This document shows, piece by piece, positions 1-5,361 of a stretch of 5,361 nt of DNA (positions are counted from its first letter, which is position 1; every line of letters starts with the position of its first letter). The notes below the pieces were generated by a model, which was not told where the DNA came from, made no database searches, and saw nothing but the letters and a program-made list of their open reading frames with translations. Origin of the DNA: Pseudomonadota bacterium (GTDB taxonomy: Bacteria; Pseudomonadota; Gammaproteobacteria; Steroidobacterales; Woeseiaceae); NCBI GenBank assembly GCA_022567775.1, contig JADFGH010000184.1, positions 1 through 5,361 of the forward strand, written 5' to 3'. The position numbers and the translations under genes were made by a program.

Positions 1-569
1 CCGAGACCCAGCCCCTGGACCCTGTTGACGTGCTGCGTTGGCCAGGCGTTATACAGGAACCCGAAATAGATACCGAACCCCTGTTTACGGCAACGGCGGA
101 TCTGCTCGCGGATACTTTGTCGGCACTCGACGAAATGCGTTCGAACGAGGGCGGGCGAATCGCCGACATGCTTGAAACGCGTTGTGCCGAAATTCTCGAT
201 ATCGCTGCCGGCATCAAAAAACGCATGCCGGAAGTGTTGGGCGCTGTCCGCATAAAACAGCGGGAGCGCATCGATAATCTCAATATCGATGCGGATCCGG
301 CACGGCTGGAAACAGAACTGGCGTTGATCGCGCAGAAACTCGATATCGATGAAGAGCTGGACAGGCTCGTAAGTCACGTAAGCGAGATTCGCACCGTCCT
401 GAAAAAAAGCGAGCCTGTCGGCAGGCGGCTCGATTTCATGATGCAGGAACTTAATCGGGAAGCCAATACGCTGGGATCCAAATCTGCGGACACGGAAACT
501 ACAAGAGCCGCGGTAGACCTCAAAGTGCTTATCGAACAGATGCGTGAGCAGATACAGAATGTCGAGTAG
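1..569 (+). CDS. yicC: YicC/YloC family endoribonuclease, C-terminal part (5' end outside window)
   Basis: The reading frame is open from the left edge (first full codon at base 3) to TAG at 567-569, giving 188 residues. E. coli YicC is about 287 residues, so roughly the first 100 are missing. An in-frame GTG at 30 is not the start, because upstream codons continue the family sequence (PVDVLRWPGV block). The C-terminal domain (DUF1732) is very well conserved: EELDRLVSHV, then KKSEPVGRRLDFMMQELNRE, NTLGSKS and finally VLIEQMREQIQNVE, nearly the same as in E. coli. The family is known from E. coli and B. subtilis work as an RNase acting on RNA in the cytoplasm; the exact targets here are unknown. 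The middle part (about residues 40-120) is rich in charged heptad-like helix sequence. It overlaps gmk by 11 bases, suggesting co-transcription and translational coupling. Identification is confident; the function rests on the family. Confidence 0.95.
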   Translation, partial: ETQPLDPVDVLRWPGVIQEPEIDTEPLFTATADLLADTLSALDEMRSNEGGRIADMLETRCAEILDIAAGIKKRMPEVLGAVRIKQRERIDNLNIDADPARLETELALIAQKLDIDEELDRLVSHVSEIRTVLKKSEPVGRRLDFMMQELNREANTLGSKSADTETTRAAVDLKVLIEQMREQIQNVE

Positions 570-1179
570 TCCGGCGACCCTGTATGTCATCGCCGCGCCG
601 TCCGGGGCCGGGAAGACCACGCTGGTCAGGTCTCTTCTGGATCGCAATCCGCGACTCAAGTTTTCCGTGTCATACACGACCCGTGAGAAACGAGAGACCG
701 AGGTTGATGGCCGCGATTATTTTTTTGTAGACGAGGAGCACTTTCTGCAATTAAAGGAGGCGGGAGAGTTGCTCGAATCGGCGAATGTTTTCGGCAACTA
801 CTACGGCACCGGCCGTACCCGGGTGGAGCAGCAGCTGGAAAAGGGTAATCACGTCATTCTCGAAATTGACTGGCAGGGCGCGCGGCAGGTACGCGAGTCG
901 GTGCCCGGCTGTGTCACCATTTTCATCCTGCCGCCTGCGCGGCAGGAACTCGAGCGGCGCTTGCGGGATCGCCGCACCGACAGCGATGAGGTCATTGCGC
1001 GCCGTCTGCAGGAGGCCCATGGCGATATGTCTCATTGGGACGAGTTCGAGTTCGTCATTATCAACGATGAGCTGGATGCCGCTGTCGGCGAGCTCGAAGC
1101 GATACTCCACGGAGACGGTGCCGCCAACCGCAGCAGCAGGCCTGAACTGCGACAAAAGCTTGAAGAGATACTGGCTTAG
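559..1179 (+). CDS. gmk: Guanylate kinase
   Basis: Cytoplasmic enzyme that phosphorylates GMP to GDP using ATP, feeding GTP and (p)ppGpp synthesis. The product is 206 residues, the usual bacterial length (E. coli 207). Visible landmarks are the P-loop PSGAGKTT (residues 14-21), the GMP-binding SYTTREKR block (38-45), DGRDYFFV (50-57), NYYGTGRTRVEQ (80-91), EIDWQGARQVR (102-112) and the lid-region RLRDRRTDS (134-142) followed by MSHWDEFEFVIIND. The usual YYGTS reads YYGTG here (G85), but the preceding Thr, equivalent to the yeast GMP-contacting Ser80, is kept. ATG 559 is chosen because it gives the family N-terminus; an in-frame GTG at 544 would add five residues (initiator plus SRYR) with no family support. 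GAGC at 546-549 is a weak ribosome site. The gene starts inside yicC, so its translation is probably coupled to it. No terminator with a T tract follows. Confidence 0.97.
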   Translation: MSSSPATLYVIAAPSGAGKTTLVRSLLDRNPRLKFSVSYTTREKRETEVDGRDYFFVDEEHFLQLKEAGELLESANVFGNYYGTGRTRVEQQLEKGNHVILEIDWQGARQVRESVPGCVTIFILPPARQELERRLRDRRTDSDEVIARRLQEAHGDMSHWDEFEFVIINDELDAAVGELEAILHGDGAANRSSRPELRQKLEEILA

Positions 1180-1201
1180 ACTCCAAATAATACGATATAC
1201 T
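1172..1201 (+). promoter_or_regulatory. Possible sigma-70 promoter for rpoZ-spoT
   Basis: TATACT at 1196-1201 matches the -10 consensus at 5 of 6 positions. The only -35 candidate at legal distance is TGGCTT at 1172-1177 (18-base spacer), a poor match that overlaps the gmk stop region. Transcription would start near 1208 and leave a leader of about 65 bases before rpoZ. In E. coli rpoZ-spoT also has promoter activity close to gmk, which makes the location plausible, but on sequence alone this is a weak call. Confidence 0.25.
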
Positions 1202-1222
1202 GGTGGGTCTTGGTTATCAAAA

Positions 1223-1235
1223 GGTCCGCCGGACC
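1223..1235. other. 13-base palindrome in the gmk-rpoZ gap
   Basis: GGTCCG and CGGACC are perfect reverse complements around a single central C. As RNA this would fold as a 5-bp stem (GGTCC/GGACC) with a 3-base loop. It lies downstream of the promoter candidate and 39 bases before the rpoZ ATG. The following bases (GACCGCTTATTGTTG) are not a true T tract, so it is not a standard intrinsic terminator. It could be a leader hairpin, an attenuated terminator of gmk or a small operator; the sequence does not decide. Confidence 0.3.
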
Positions 1236-1274
1236 GACCGCTTATTGTTGCGTATTGACGGGAGTTAGGAATTC

Positions 1275-1556
1275 ATGGCCAGAATTACGGTCGAGGATTG
1301 TCTGGACAACATAGAAAATATTTTTGAAATGGTGCTGGTGGCGAGCAAACGCGCCAGGCGAATTGCACACGGCGCCGAGCCGCTGGTGGAGTTGGAAAAC
1401 GACAAGCCAACGGTTGTCGCACTTCGTGAAATTGCTGAGGGCCACATCACGCCAGCAATTCTCGAAGAAGTGGAGATGCCACCCGTCGATGATTTCCTGC
1501 AACCCGAATCTGCCGATGAAATCCTGCCGATGCGTGGTATCTCAATCGGCGATTGA
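1275..1556 (+). CDS. rpoZ: DNA-directed RNA polymerase omega subunit
   Basis: Small subunit that binds beta' and helps RNA polymerase assembly; in Proteobacteria the omega/beta' interface forms a ppGpp-binding site. The product is 93 residues (E. coli 91). Conserved blocks are [10 protein letters not shown] (1-10), [11 protein letters not shown] (20-30) and [16 protein letters not shown] (41-56). The family NRFELV stretch reads NIFEMV here (I16 replaces the usual Arg). The C-terminal third (from about residue 62) is acidic and does not resemble E. coli, which is normal because this tail is variable. The ATG is supported by AGGA at 1267-1270 and GGAG at 1261-1264. It lies 47 bases before spoT with no terminator between, so the two are probably one transcript, putting a ppGpp-responsive polymerase subunit beside the ppGpp enzyme. 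Confidence 0.97.
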   Translation: MARITVEDCLDNIENIFEMVLVASKRARRIAHGAEPLVELENDKPTVVALREIAEGHITPAILEEVEMPPVDDFLQPESADEILPMRGISIGD

Positions 1557-1603
1557 AATACTGCTATTGCGGCGCGACTCAGGGCAACCGATTATGATGG
1601 GTC

Positions 1604-3757
1604 ATGGACTACGCCGCTACCATTCTCGCTAAGATCCCAGGCACCTCGTCGAAACTCGACAAGGGCTTAAAGCGTCTGCTCGAATCCCTGCAAGCCTACA
1701 TGCCTGCCGAACAAGTCGAGCAGGTTGTGCGTGCGTACGAGTTCGGCGCGACTGCCCACAGCGGCCAGACGCGCATGTCCGGCGACCCCTTCATATCCCA
1801 CCCCCTTGCAGTCGCGCAAATTCTGGCCGACATGCATATGGACTCGCAGGCAATTGCGGCCGCGATACTGCACGACGTTATCGAAGATACGGAAACGCCG
1901 ATCGCCGAACTCGCTGAGCAGTTTGGCAATGAGATTGCAACGCTCGTGGACGGCGTCAGCAAACTCGATCAGATGCAATTCACCAGCCGGGCTGAAGCGC
2001 AGGCAGAAAGTTTTCGCAAAATGATGCTGGCGATGATCGAGGACATCAGGGTCATCCTGGTGAAGCTTGCCGATCGGCTGCACAACATGAAGACGATGGA
2101 TTCCATGCCGGTGGACAAACAGGCCCGTATCGCCAGAGAGACGCTCGAGATTTATGCGCCCATCGCCAATCGCCTCGGCATCAATCACATGAAGGTTGAT
2201 CTCGAGGACCTGGGATTTCGCTATCTGTATCCGTTTCGTTATTCAGTGCTCGATCGGGCACTAAAGCGAAGCAAGGGAAGCCAGCGGCAGATCGTCAAGA
2301 AAATCTCCGAGCACTTTCGGAAAGCGATGGAGCAGGAAGGGATCGAAGGCGAGGTTATCGGCCGCGAGAAGCATCTTTACAGCATCTATAAGAAGATGGC
2401 CGAGAAAAAACGCTTGCTGGGTGACATCGTCGATGTTTACGGCTTCCGCATCATCGTCAACGACGTCAATACCTGCTACCAGTTGTTAGGTCTGGTCCAT
2501 AGCCTGTACAAACCAATGCCGGGGCGGTTCAAGGACTACATCGCCATTCCCCGGGTAAACGGCTACCAGTCATTGCACACAACACTGTTCGGCCCCAAGG
2601 GCCTGCCGCTTGAAGTACAGATTCGCACCAGCGAAATGAATCGCCTCGCCGAGGCGGGCGTTGCCGCCCACTGGCAATACAAGGCCGAGGACAAATCCGC
2701 CGCCACGCCACAGCGCCGTGCTCGCGAGTGGCTCGCGCGTCTTATGGAGATTCAGGAATCCGGCAGCTCGGAAGAATTTCTCGAAAGCGTGAAAGTCGAT
2801 TTGTTCCCGGACAAGATTTACGTGTTTACGCCGAAAGGCGACATCATGCCGCTGCCCAAGGGGGCCACCACGGTTGATTTTGCTTATGCGGTACACACCG
2901 ATATCGGCAATCGTTGTGTCGCAGCGAAGATCGATCGAAATCTTGTCCCATTGAGAACAACGCTGCAAAACAGCCAGACTGTCGAAATCATCACAGCGCG
3001 TGGCGCCAAACCGAATCCCAACTGGGTGACCTTTGTCACCAGCGCGAAAGCGCGCTCCGCGATTCGTCATTACATGAAGAAAATGCGCAGCAGTGAGTCC
3101 ATCGATCTTGGCAAGCGGCTGCTGGACCGCTCACTCAAGGATCTTGGCTCGTCGCTTAGAAAGGTTGGCAAAGTGCGTATGCGCGAGGCACTTGGCGAGC
3201 TTGGCCTTACGGACGTTAACGAACTATTCGAGCAACTCGGTCTCGGCGAGCGGCTCGCACCGCTGACGGCACGATTCCTGATCGGCATGCATGATGATGC
3301 ACAGCCAGAGGCCGCGAGCCTCGTGATTGCGGGTACCGAGGGCGTCGTCGTTAGCTACGCCAAGTGCTGTTACCCCATCCCCGGTGACGACGTGATGGGC
3401 TACCTCAGTTCCGGCCGTGGCGTGGTCATTCACCGAAACTCCTGTGGCAACCTGATAAATTTCCGTAAACAGCCGGAAAAGTGGATTTCGGTCAGCTGGG
3501 AAGAAGAGATAGATCGTGACTTCTCCAGCCAGATCCAGGTGGAGGCACAGAACAAGACCGGCTTGCTCGCCGAAGTTGCCGCGGTGATCGCGGATTCGGA
3601 TTCAAATATTGAACAGGTGTCGGTCACCGACCGGCACGAGGACGGTAGCATTCTGACCTTTTTGCTGCAGGTCAAAGACCGCATACATCTCGCACGCATT
3701 ATGCGAAACATCAAGAAAATGCCGAATGTTCTGCGCGTCTCACGCGAGAGCGCGTAG
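1604..3757 (+). CDS. spoT: Bifunctional (p)ppGpp synthetase/hydrolase SpoT (RSH family)
   Basis: Cytoplasmic stringent-response enzyme that transfers pyrophosphate from ATP to GDP/GTP and hydrolyses (p)ppGpp. The product is 717 residues (E. coli 702). The HD hydrolase domain (about 45-190) keeps H66, H90-D91, E94-D95 (HDVIEDT), D157 and the HN pair at 160-161. The synthetase domain (about 240-370) has GREKHLYSIYKKM (253-265), D277, GRFKDYIAIP (307-316), NGYQSLHT (319-326) and E337 in LEVQIRT. The RxKD signature at 308-311 (R-F-K-D) is the bifunctional type rather than the ExDD of RelA. Then come TGS (about 398-463), the helical region, a Cys/His zinc-finger-like segment (C588, C589, H610, C614) and a C-terminal ACT domain (about 642-715). 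The N-terminus is about 18 residues longer than in E. coli; ATG 1604 is the only good start before the conserved LLESLQAYMP block, with weak GATGGG upstream. The gene ends in tandem stops TAG-TAA (3755-3760). Confidence 0.97.
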   Translation: MDYAATILAKIPGTSSKLDKGLKRLLESLQAYMPAEQVEQVVRAYEFGATAHSGQTRMSGDPFISHPLAVAQILADMHMDSQAIAAAILHDVIEDTETPIAELAEQFGNEIATLVDGVSKLDQMQFTSRAEAQAESFRKMMLAMIEDIRVILVKLADRLHNMKTMDSMPVDKQARIARETLEIYAPIANRLGINHMKVDLEDLGFRYLYPFRYSVLDRALKRSKGSQRQIVKKISEHFRKAMEQEGIEGEVIGREKHLYSIYKKMAEKKRLLGDIVDVYGFRIIVNDVNTCYQLLGLVHSLYKPMPGRFKDYIAIPRVNGYQSLHTTLFGPKGLPLEVQIRTSEMNRLAEAGVAAHWQYKAEDKSAATPQRRAREWLARLMEIQESGSSEEFLESVKVDLFPDKIYVFTPKGDIMPLPKGATTVDFAYAVHTDIGNRCVAAKIDRNLVPLRTTLQNSQTVEIITARGAKPNPNWVTFVTSAKARSAIRHYMKKMRSSESIDLGKRLLDRSLKDLGSSLRKVGKVRMREALGELGLTDVNELFEQLGLGERLAPLTARFLIGMHDDAQPEAASLVIAGTEGVVVSYAKCCYPIPGDDVMGYLSSGRGVVIHRNSCGNLINFRKQPEKWISVSWEEEIDRDFSSQIQVEAQNKTGLLAEVAAVIADSDSNIEQVSVTDRHEDGSILTFLLQVKDRIHLARIMRNIKKMPNVLRVSRESA

Positions 3758-3763
3758 TAAAAA

Positions 3764-3770
3764 AAGGAGT
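3764..3770 (+). promoter_or_regulatory. Strong Shine-Dalgarno site that sets the ridA TTG start
   Basis: AAGGAGT lies six bases (after GGAG at 3766-3769) upstream of TTG 3776 and follows an A-rich run just after the spoT stop. There is no in-frame ATG near the N-terminus, and the family sequence begins directly after the TTG. This site therefore decides the start. A strong ribosome site may offset the weak initiation codon. Confidence 0.85.
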
Positions 3771-3775
3771 AAGCA

Positions 3776-4156
3776 TTGAACAAGACGCCAATCCATACTG
3801 ACAGCGCGCCGGCCGCGATCGGCACTTACTCGCAAGCAATTCAAAGCGGTAGCCTTGTGTTTCTGTCCGGGCAGATTCCCCTTGATCCCTCGACGATGGA
3901 AATCGTTACTGGTGACTTCGAGGCCCGTGTGCGACGTGTCTTCGAAAATCTCAGCGCCGTAGCGGAGGCGGCCGGCGCCACACTCGGGCAGATCGTCAAA
4001 CTCACCATCTACCTGACTGACCTGGACAACTTTGCGACGGTCAATTCCGTAATGGCCGAATTCTTCGACGAGCCGTATCCGGCGCGTGCGGCCCTGGGCG
4101 TGGCATCCCTGCCAAAGGGTGCTGACGTAGAGGCCGAGGCGATCCTGGCCTTATAG
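3776..4156 (+). CDS. ridA: RidA family 2-iminobutanoate/2-iminopropanoate deaminase
   Basis: Small cytoplasmic enzyme, trimeric in the family, that hydrolyses reactive enamine/imine intermediates released by PLP enzymes such as threonine dehydratase. The product is 126 residues (E. coli RidA 128). It shows [12 protein letters not shown] (11-22, Tyr18), [10 protein letters not shown] (29-38), [17 protein letters not shown] (74-90), the catalytic-type Arg in [10 protein letters not shown] (R104) and VEAEAIL near the end (E121 at the conserved Glu). These match the residues expected of active RidA rather than a divergent YjgF paralog. Translation starts at TTG 3776. The gene lies 18 bases after spoT and is almost certainly in the same transcript. 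The protein ends abruptly at EAILAL, and the TAG stop is only four bases before a large inverted-repeat element. The substrate is inferred from family, not shown. Confidence 0.93.
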   Translation: MNKTPIHTDSAPAAIGTYSQAIQSGSLVFLSGQIPLDPSTMEIVTGDFEARVRRVFENLSAVAEAAGATLGQIVKLTIYLTDLDNFATVNSVMAEFFDEPYPARAALGVASLPKGADVEAEAILAL

Positions 4157-4221
4157 AAGGCTATCTCAAGTTTCCCCATGAGCCGCATTTCGCATCCTGT
4201 TGCCCGTCTGCGAGGCACCCG

Positions 4222-4246
4222 CGTGGGAGCGGCTTTAGCCCCGAAT
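4222..4246 (+). repeat. REP-type sequence, left copy
   Basis: This 25-base unit begins CGTGGGAGCGGCTTTAGCC and agrees with the right copy (read on the minus strand) at 23 of 25 positions. It has the GTGG head (GTRG class) followed by an imperfect palindrome, as described for REP sequences mobilised by RAYT (TnpA-REP) transposases. Its own small foldback (GCGGC-TTTA-GCCGC in the right copy) is damaged here by a C at 4241, leaving GGC/GCC pairs. No RAYT gene lies in this window. Confidence 0.75.
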
Positions 4247-4260
4247 CCGGTCGTGATGCC

Positions 4261-4285
4261 AATCGCGGCTAAAGCCGCTCCCACG
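4261..4285 (-). repeat. REP-type sequence, right copy (inverted)
   Basis: Read on the minus strand this is the second copy of the 25-base REP unit, with the intact foldback GCGGC-TTTA-GCCGC. It is separated from the left copy by 14 bases (4247-4260), and the GTGG heads point outward. That arrangement is the one called REPIN or BIME. It differs from the left copy only at the 20th and 24th bases of the unit. Confidence 0.75.
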
Positions 4286-4352
4286 ACGACGTCAGACGGG
4301 CAACAGGGGCGAAACCCATACGGGCAGCGGTTTTGCGGCCACCTGGAATCTT

Positions 4353-4360
4353 GAGATAGG
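4353..4360 (+). promoter_or_regulatory. Candidate recG ribosome-binding site inside the outer repeat arm
   Basis: GAGATAGG ends seven bases before GTG 4368 and is the only purine-rich stretch at suitable distance. All but its last base belongs to the right outer arm (4345-4359), which can pair with 4161-4175. If the long hairpin forms in RNA, this site would be in double strand. The match to the Shine-Dalgarno consensus is modest. Confidence 0.45.
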
Positions 4361-4367
4361 TTCTCGG

Positions 4368-5361
4368 GTGCACGAAAAGGAAACGAATCTTTCGAGTCCG
4401 CTGACAGTACTGCGCGGGGTCGGTCCGGCGTTGGCCGAAAAGCTGAAGCGCCTGCATCTGCGGCGAGTGGAGGACCTGCTGTTCCTGCTGCCGTTGCGTT
4501 ATGAAGACCGCACGAAACTCTGCAAGATTGGGGCGCTGATGCCGGGCATGCGTTGCCTCGTGAGCGGTGAGGTGCTACTGGCGGAAACCGTCTATCGCGG
4601 ACGGCGAAATCTCCTGGTTCGCATCGGCGATGGCAGCGGCCAGATGACTCTTCGCTTCTTTTACTTTTCGCGCCAGCAAAAATCCGCGTTCCAGGCCGGC
4701 GCCCTCGTCAGTGCATTCGGCGATGTCAGGGCAGGCCCTGTTGGTATCGAAATGGTGCACCCGGAGTACCGCGTCCTGCGACCGCAACAAAGCGTTGTTG
4801 TCAGTAACACATTGACACCCATCTATCCGATGACTGAAGGCGTGCAACAGGGAAGGCTGAGGAATCTGGCAGGCCAGGCGCTGGCAATGATGAAAAAGGC
4901 GCCGCCGGACGAGCTGCTGCCACAATCTGTTCGAGACAAATACGGCATGCCCTCCCTGGTTGAGGCGCTAATTCTTCTGCATGAGCCGCCACCTGGGACC
5001 AATCTCGCTGAGATTGACGCTGGCAAACATCCCTGTCAGCTCCGCCTGTGTTTTGAGGAGCTTCTGGCTCACTACATGAGCCTGAGGAACCTGCGTGATC
5101 TCGCAAGAAAAGAAAGCGCGGTCGCACTTGGCGGCGGTGGCGACGCCGTGGCCAGGTTTATCGGCGGACTCCCGTATCGGCTAACCGCTGCGCAGCAACG
5201 CGTGATTGCGGAAATAACGTCCGATCTGGAGTCGCCACATCCAATGATGCGCCTGATTCAGGGTGACGTCGGATCGGGCAAGACGGTGGTCGCGGCGGCA
5301 GCCTGTCTGCGAGCGATGGCCTGCGGCGTGCAGGCAGCGGTAATGGCGCCAACCGAATTAC
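4368..5361 (+). CDS. recG: ATP-dependent DNA helicase RecG, N-terminal part (3' end outside window)
   Basis: RecG drives regression of stalled replication forks and branch migration of Holliday junctions and R-loops. 331 codons are present of about 690 in E. coli. The order fits RecG: N-terminal helical region with PLTVLRGVGPALAEKL (11-26) and LLFLLPLRYEDRT (37-49); the OB-fold wedge domain (about 55-150) with GDGSGQMTLRFFYFS (88-101) and HPEYRVL (131-137); TPIYPMTEG (150-158); then the Q-like LTAAQQRVI (272-280), Walker A GDVGSGKTVVA (299-309) and the start of motif Ia, APTEL (327-331). The frame is open back to 4257, but GTG 4368 is its first ATG, GTG or TTG codon and gives the family N-terminus. 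The gene lies downstream of the inverted-repeat element rather than directly joined to ridA, so its expression may be partly separate. No convincing promoter is visible in the gap. Confidence 0.96.
   Translation, partial: MHEKETNLSSPLTVLRGVGPALAEKLKRLHLRRVEDLLFLLPLRYEDRTKLCKIGALMPGMRCLVSGEVLLAETVYRGRRNLLVRIGDGSGQMTLRFFYFSRQQKSAFQAGALVSAFGDVRAGPVGIEMVHPEYRVLRPQQSVVVSNTLTPIYPMTEGVQQGRLRNLAGQALAMMKKAPPDELLPQSVRDKYGMPSLVEALILLHEPPPGTNLAEIDAGKHPCQLRLCFEELLAHYMSLRNLRDLARKESAVALGGGGDAVARFIGGLPYRLTAAQQRVIAEITSDLESPHPMMRLIQGDVGSGKTVVAAAACLRAMACGVQAAVMAPTEL

Larger units (their letters stand above)
4161..4359. repeat. Nested inverted-repeat element filling the ridA-recG gap
   Basis: The 211-base gap between ridA and recG is nearly all one structure built of three nested arm pairs. 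Outer arms: 4161-4175 against 4345-4359, 14 of 15 bases complementary, containing the perfect CTATCTCAAG/CTTGAGATAG. Middle arms: 4196-4210 (CCTGTTGCCCGTCTG) against 4293-4307, perfect over 15. Inner arms: 4222-4240 against 4267-4285, perfect over 19. Shorter matches also fall in register: GCCGCA 4182-4187 with 4334-4339, and TTTCGC 4188-4193 with 4309-4314. The right side carries about 19 extra bases (4315-4333). No transposase and no T tract are visible. It may be a miniature element, a composite REP insertion or a transcript-processing hairpin. No clear target-site duplication was found at the edges. Confidence 0.85.

Noticed and set aside
195..350. Recurrent CTCGATATCGATG-like stretches in yicC
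   Set aside because: They are short, irregularly spaced and explained by repeated Leu-Asp-Ile-Asp codons in helical coding sequence.
785..1258. Alternative plus-strand frame inside gmk running into the gap
   Set aside because: It is a frame-shifted reading of gmk, rich in Ser and Arg, whose P-loop-containing true frame is clear.
1567..1598. Promoter for spoT in the rpoZ-spoT gap (TTGCGG ... TATGAT)
   Set aside because: The spacer is 20 bases and TATGAT would place the transcription start at or inside the spoT start; more likely chance.
1667..2188. Long minus-strand open frame opposite spoT
   Set aside because: It lies fully antisense to the conserved HD domain, has no family-like sequence and no upstream ribosome site; other antisense frames at 2570-3070 and 3430-3825 are the same kind of shadow.
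4222..4285. REP pair as an intrinsic terminator
   Set aside because: No T tract follows the stem on either strand, and the bases after each arm are GC-rich. It might still act through Rho or RNA processing, but it is not a standard terminator.
4161..4359. CRISPR array
   Set aside because: The repeats are inverted, only two copies of each, and there are no regular spacers.
4333..4361. recG promoter with TTGCGG as -35
   Set aside because: The hexamer at the right distance (ATAGGT) is a poor -10, and this sequence is explained by the repeat arm.
4009..4457. Minus-strand open frames across the ridA end, the repeat and the recG start
   Set aside because: They run through the inverted repeat and into the opposite strands of ridA and recG; the translations are low-complexity Ala/Arg sequence without recognisable domains.

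Overview
The window is an ordinary gammaproteobacterial housekeeping cluster, read entirely on the plus strand. The order is yicC (3' part), gmk, rpoZ, spoT, ridA, then recG (5' part). The proteins resemble their E. coli and Pseudomonas counterparts closely along their conserved blocks, and gmk-rpoZ-spoT is the classic gammaproteobacterial order. In E. coli trmH lies between spoT and recG. Here ridA follows spoT, as I recall from Pseudomonas. GC looks moderately high by eye. The genus cannot be named from the sequence; a non-enteric gammaproteobacterium (Pseudomonas, Chromatiales or Xanthomonadales side) is a reasonable guess, and the REP-type repeat described below fits that.

Layout: 1-569 is the end of yicC (endoribonuclease family). 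gmk (559-1179) overlaps it by 11 bases. A 95-base gap (1180-1274) holds a weak promoter candidate and a 13-base palindrome, and is followed by rpoZ (1275-1556), a 47-base gap and spoT (1604-3757). ridA (3776-4156) starts at TTG after a very strong Shine-Dalgarno site. A 211-base gap (4157-4367) is almost filled by a nested inverted-repeat element. recG begins at GTG 4368 and runs off the right edge just after its Walker A motif.

Functionally this is a nucleotide, transcription and stress cluster. Gmk makes GDP from GMP. Omega is an RNA polymerase subunit that in Proteobacteria forms part of a ppGpp site. SpoT makes and destroys (p)ppGpp from GDP/GTP. RidA removes reactive enamine/imine intermediates, and RecG remodels stalled forks. 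The SpoT sequence keeps the residues expected of both a hydrolase and a synthetase.

No new gene system is visible. The most interesting part is the ridA-recG gap. It holds a head-out pair of REP sequences (REPIN-like) at 4222-4285, set inside two further sets of matching arms out to 4161 and 4359. The outer arm reaches within 4 bases of the ridA stop and covers the only visible ribosome-binding candidate for recG.
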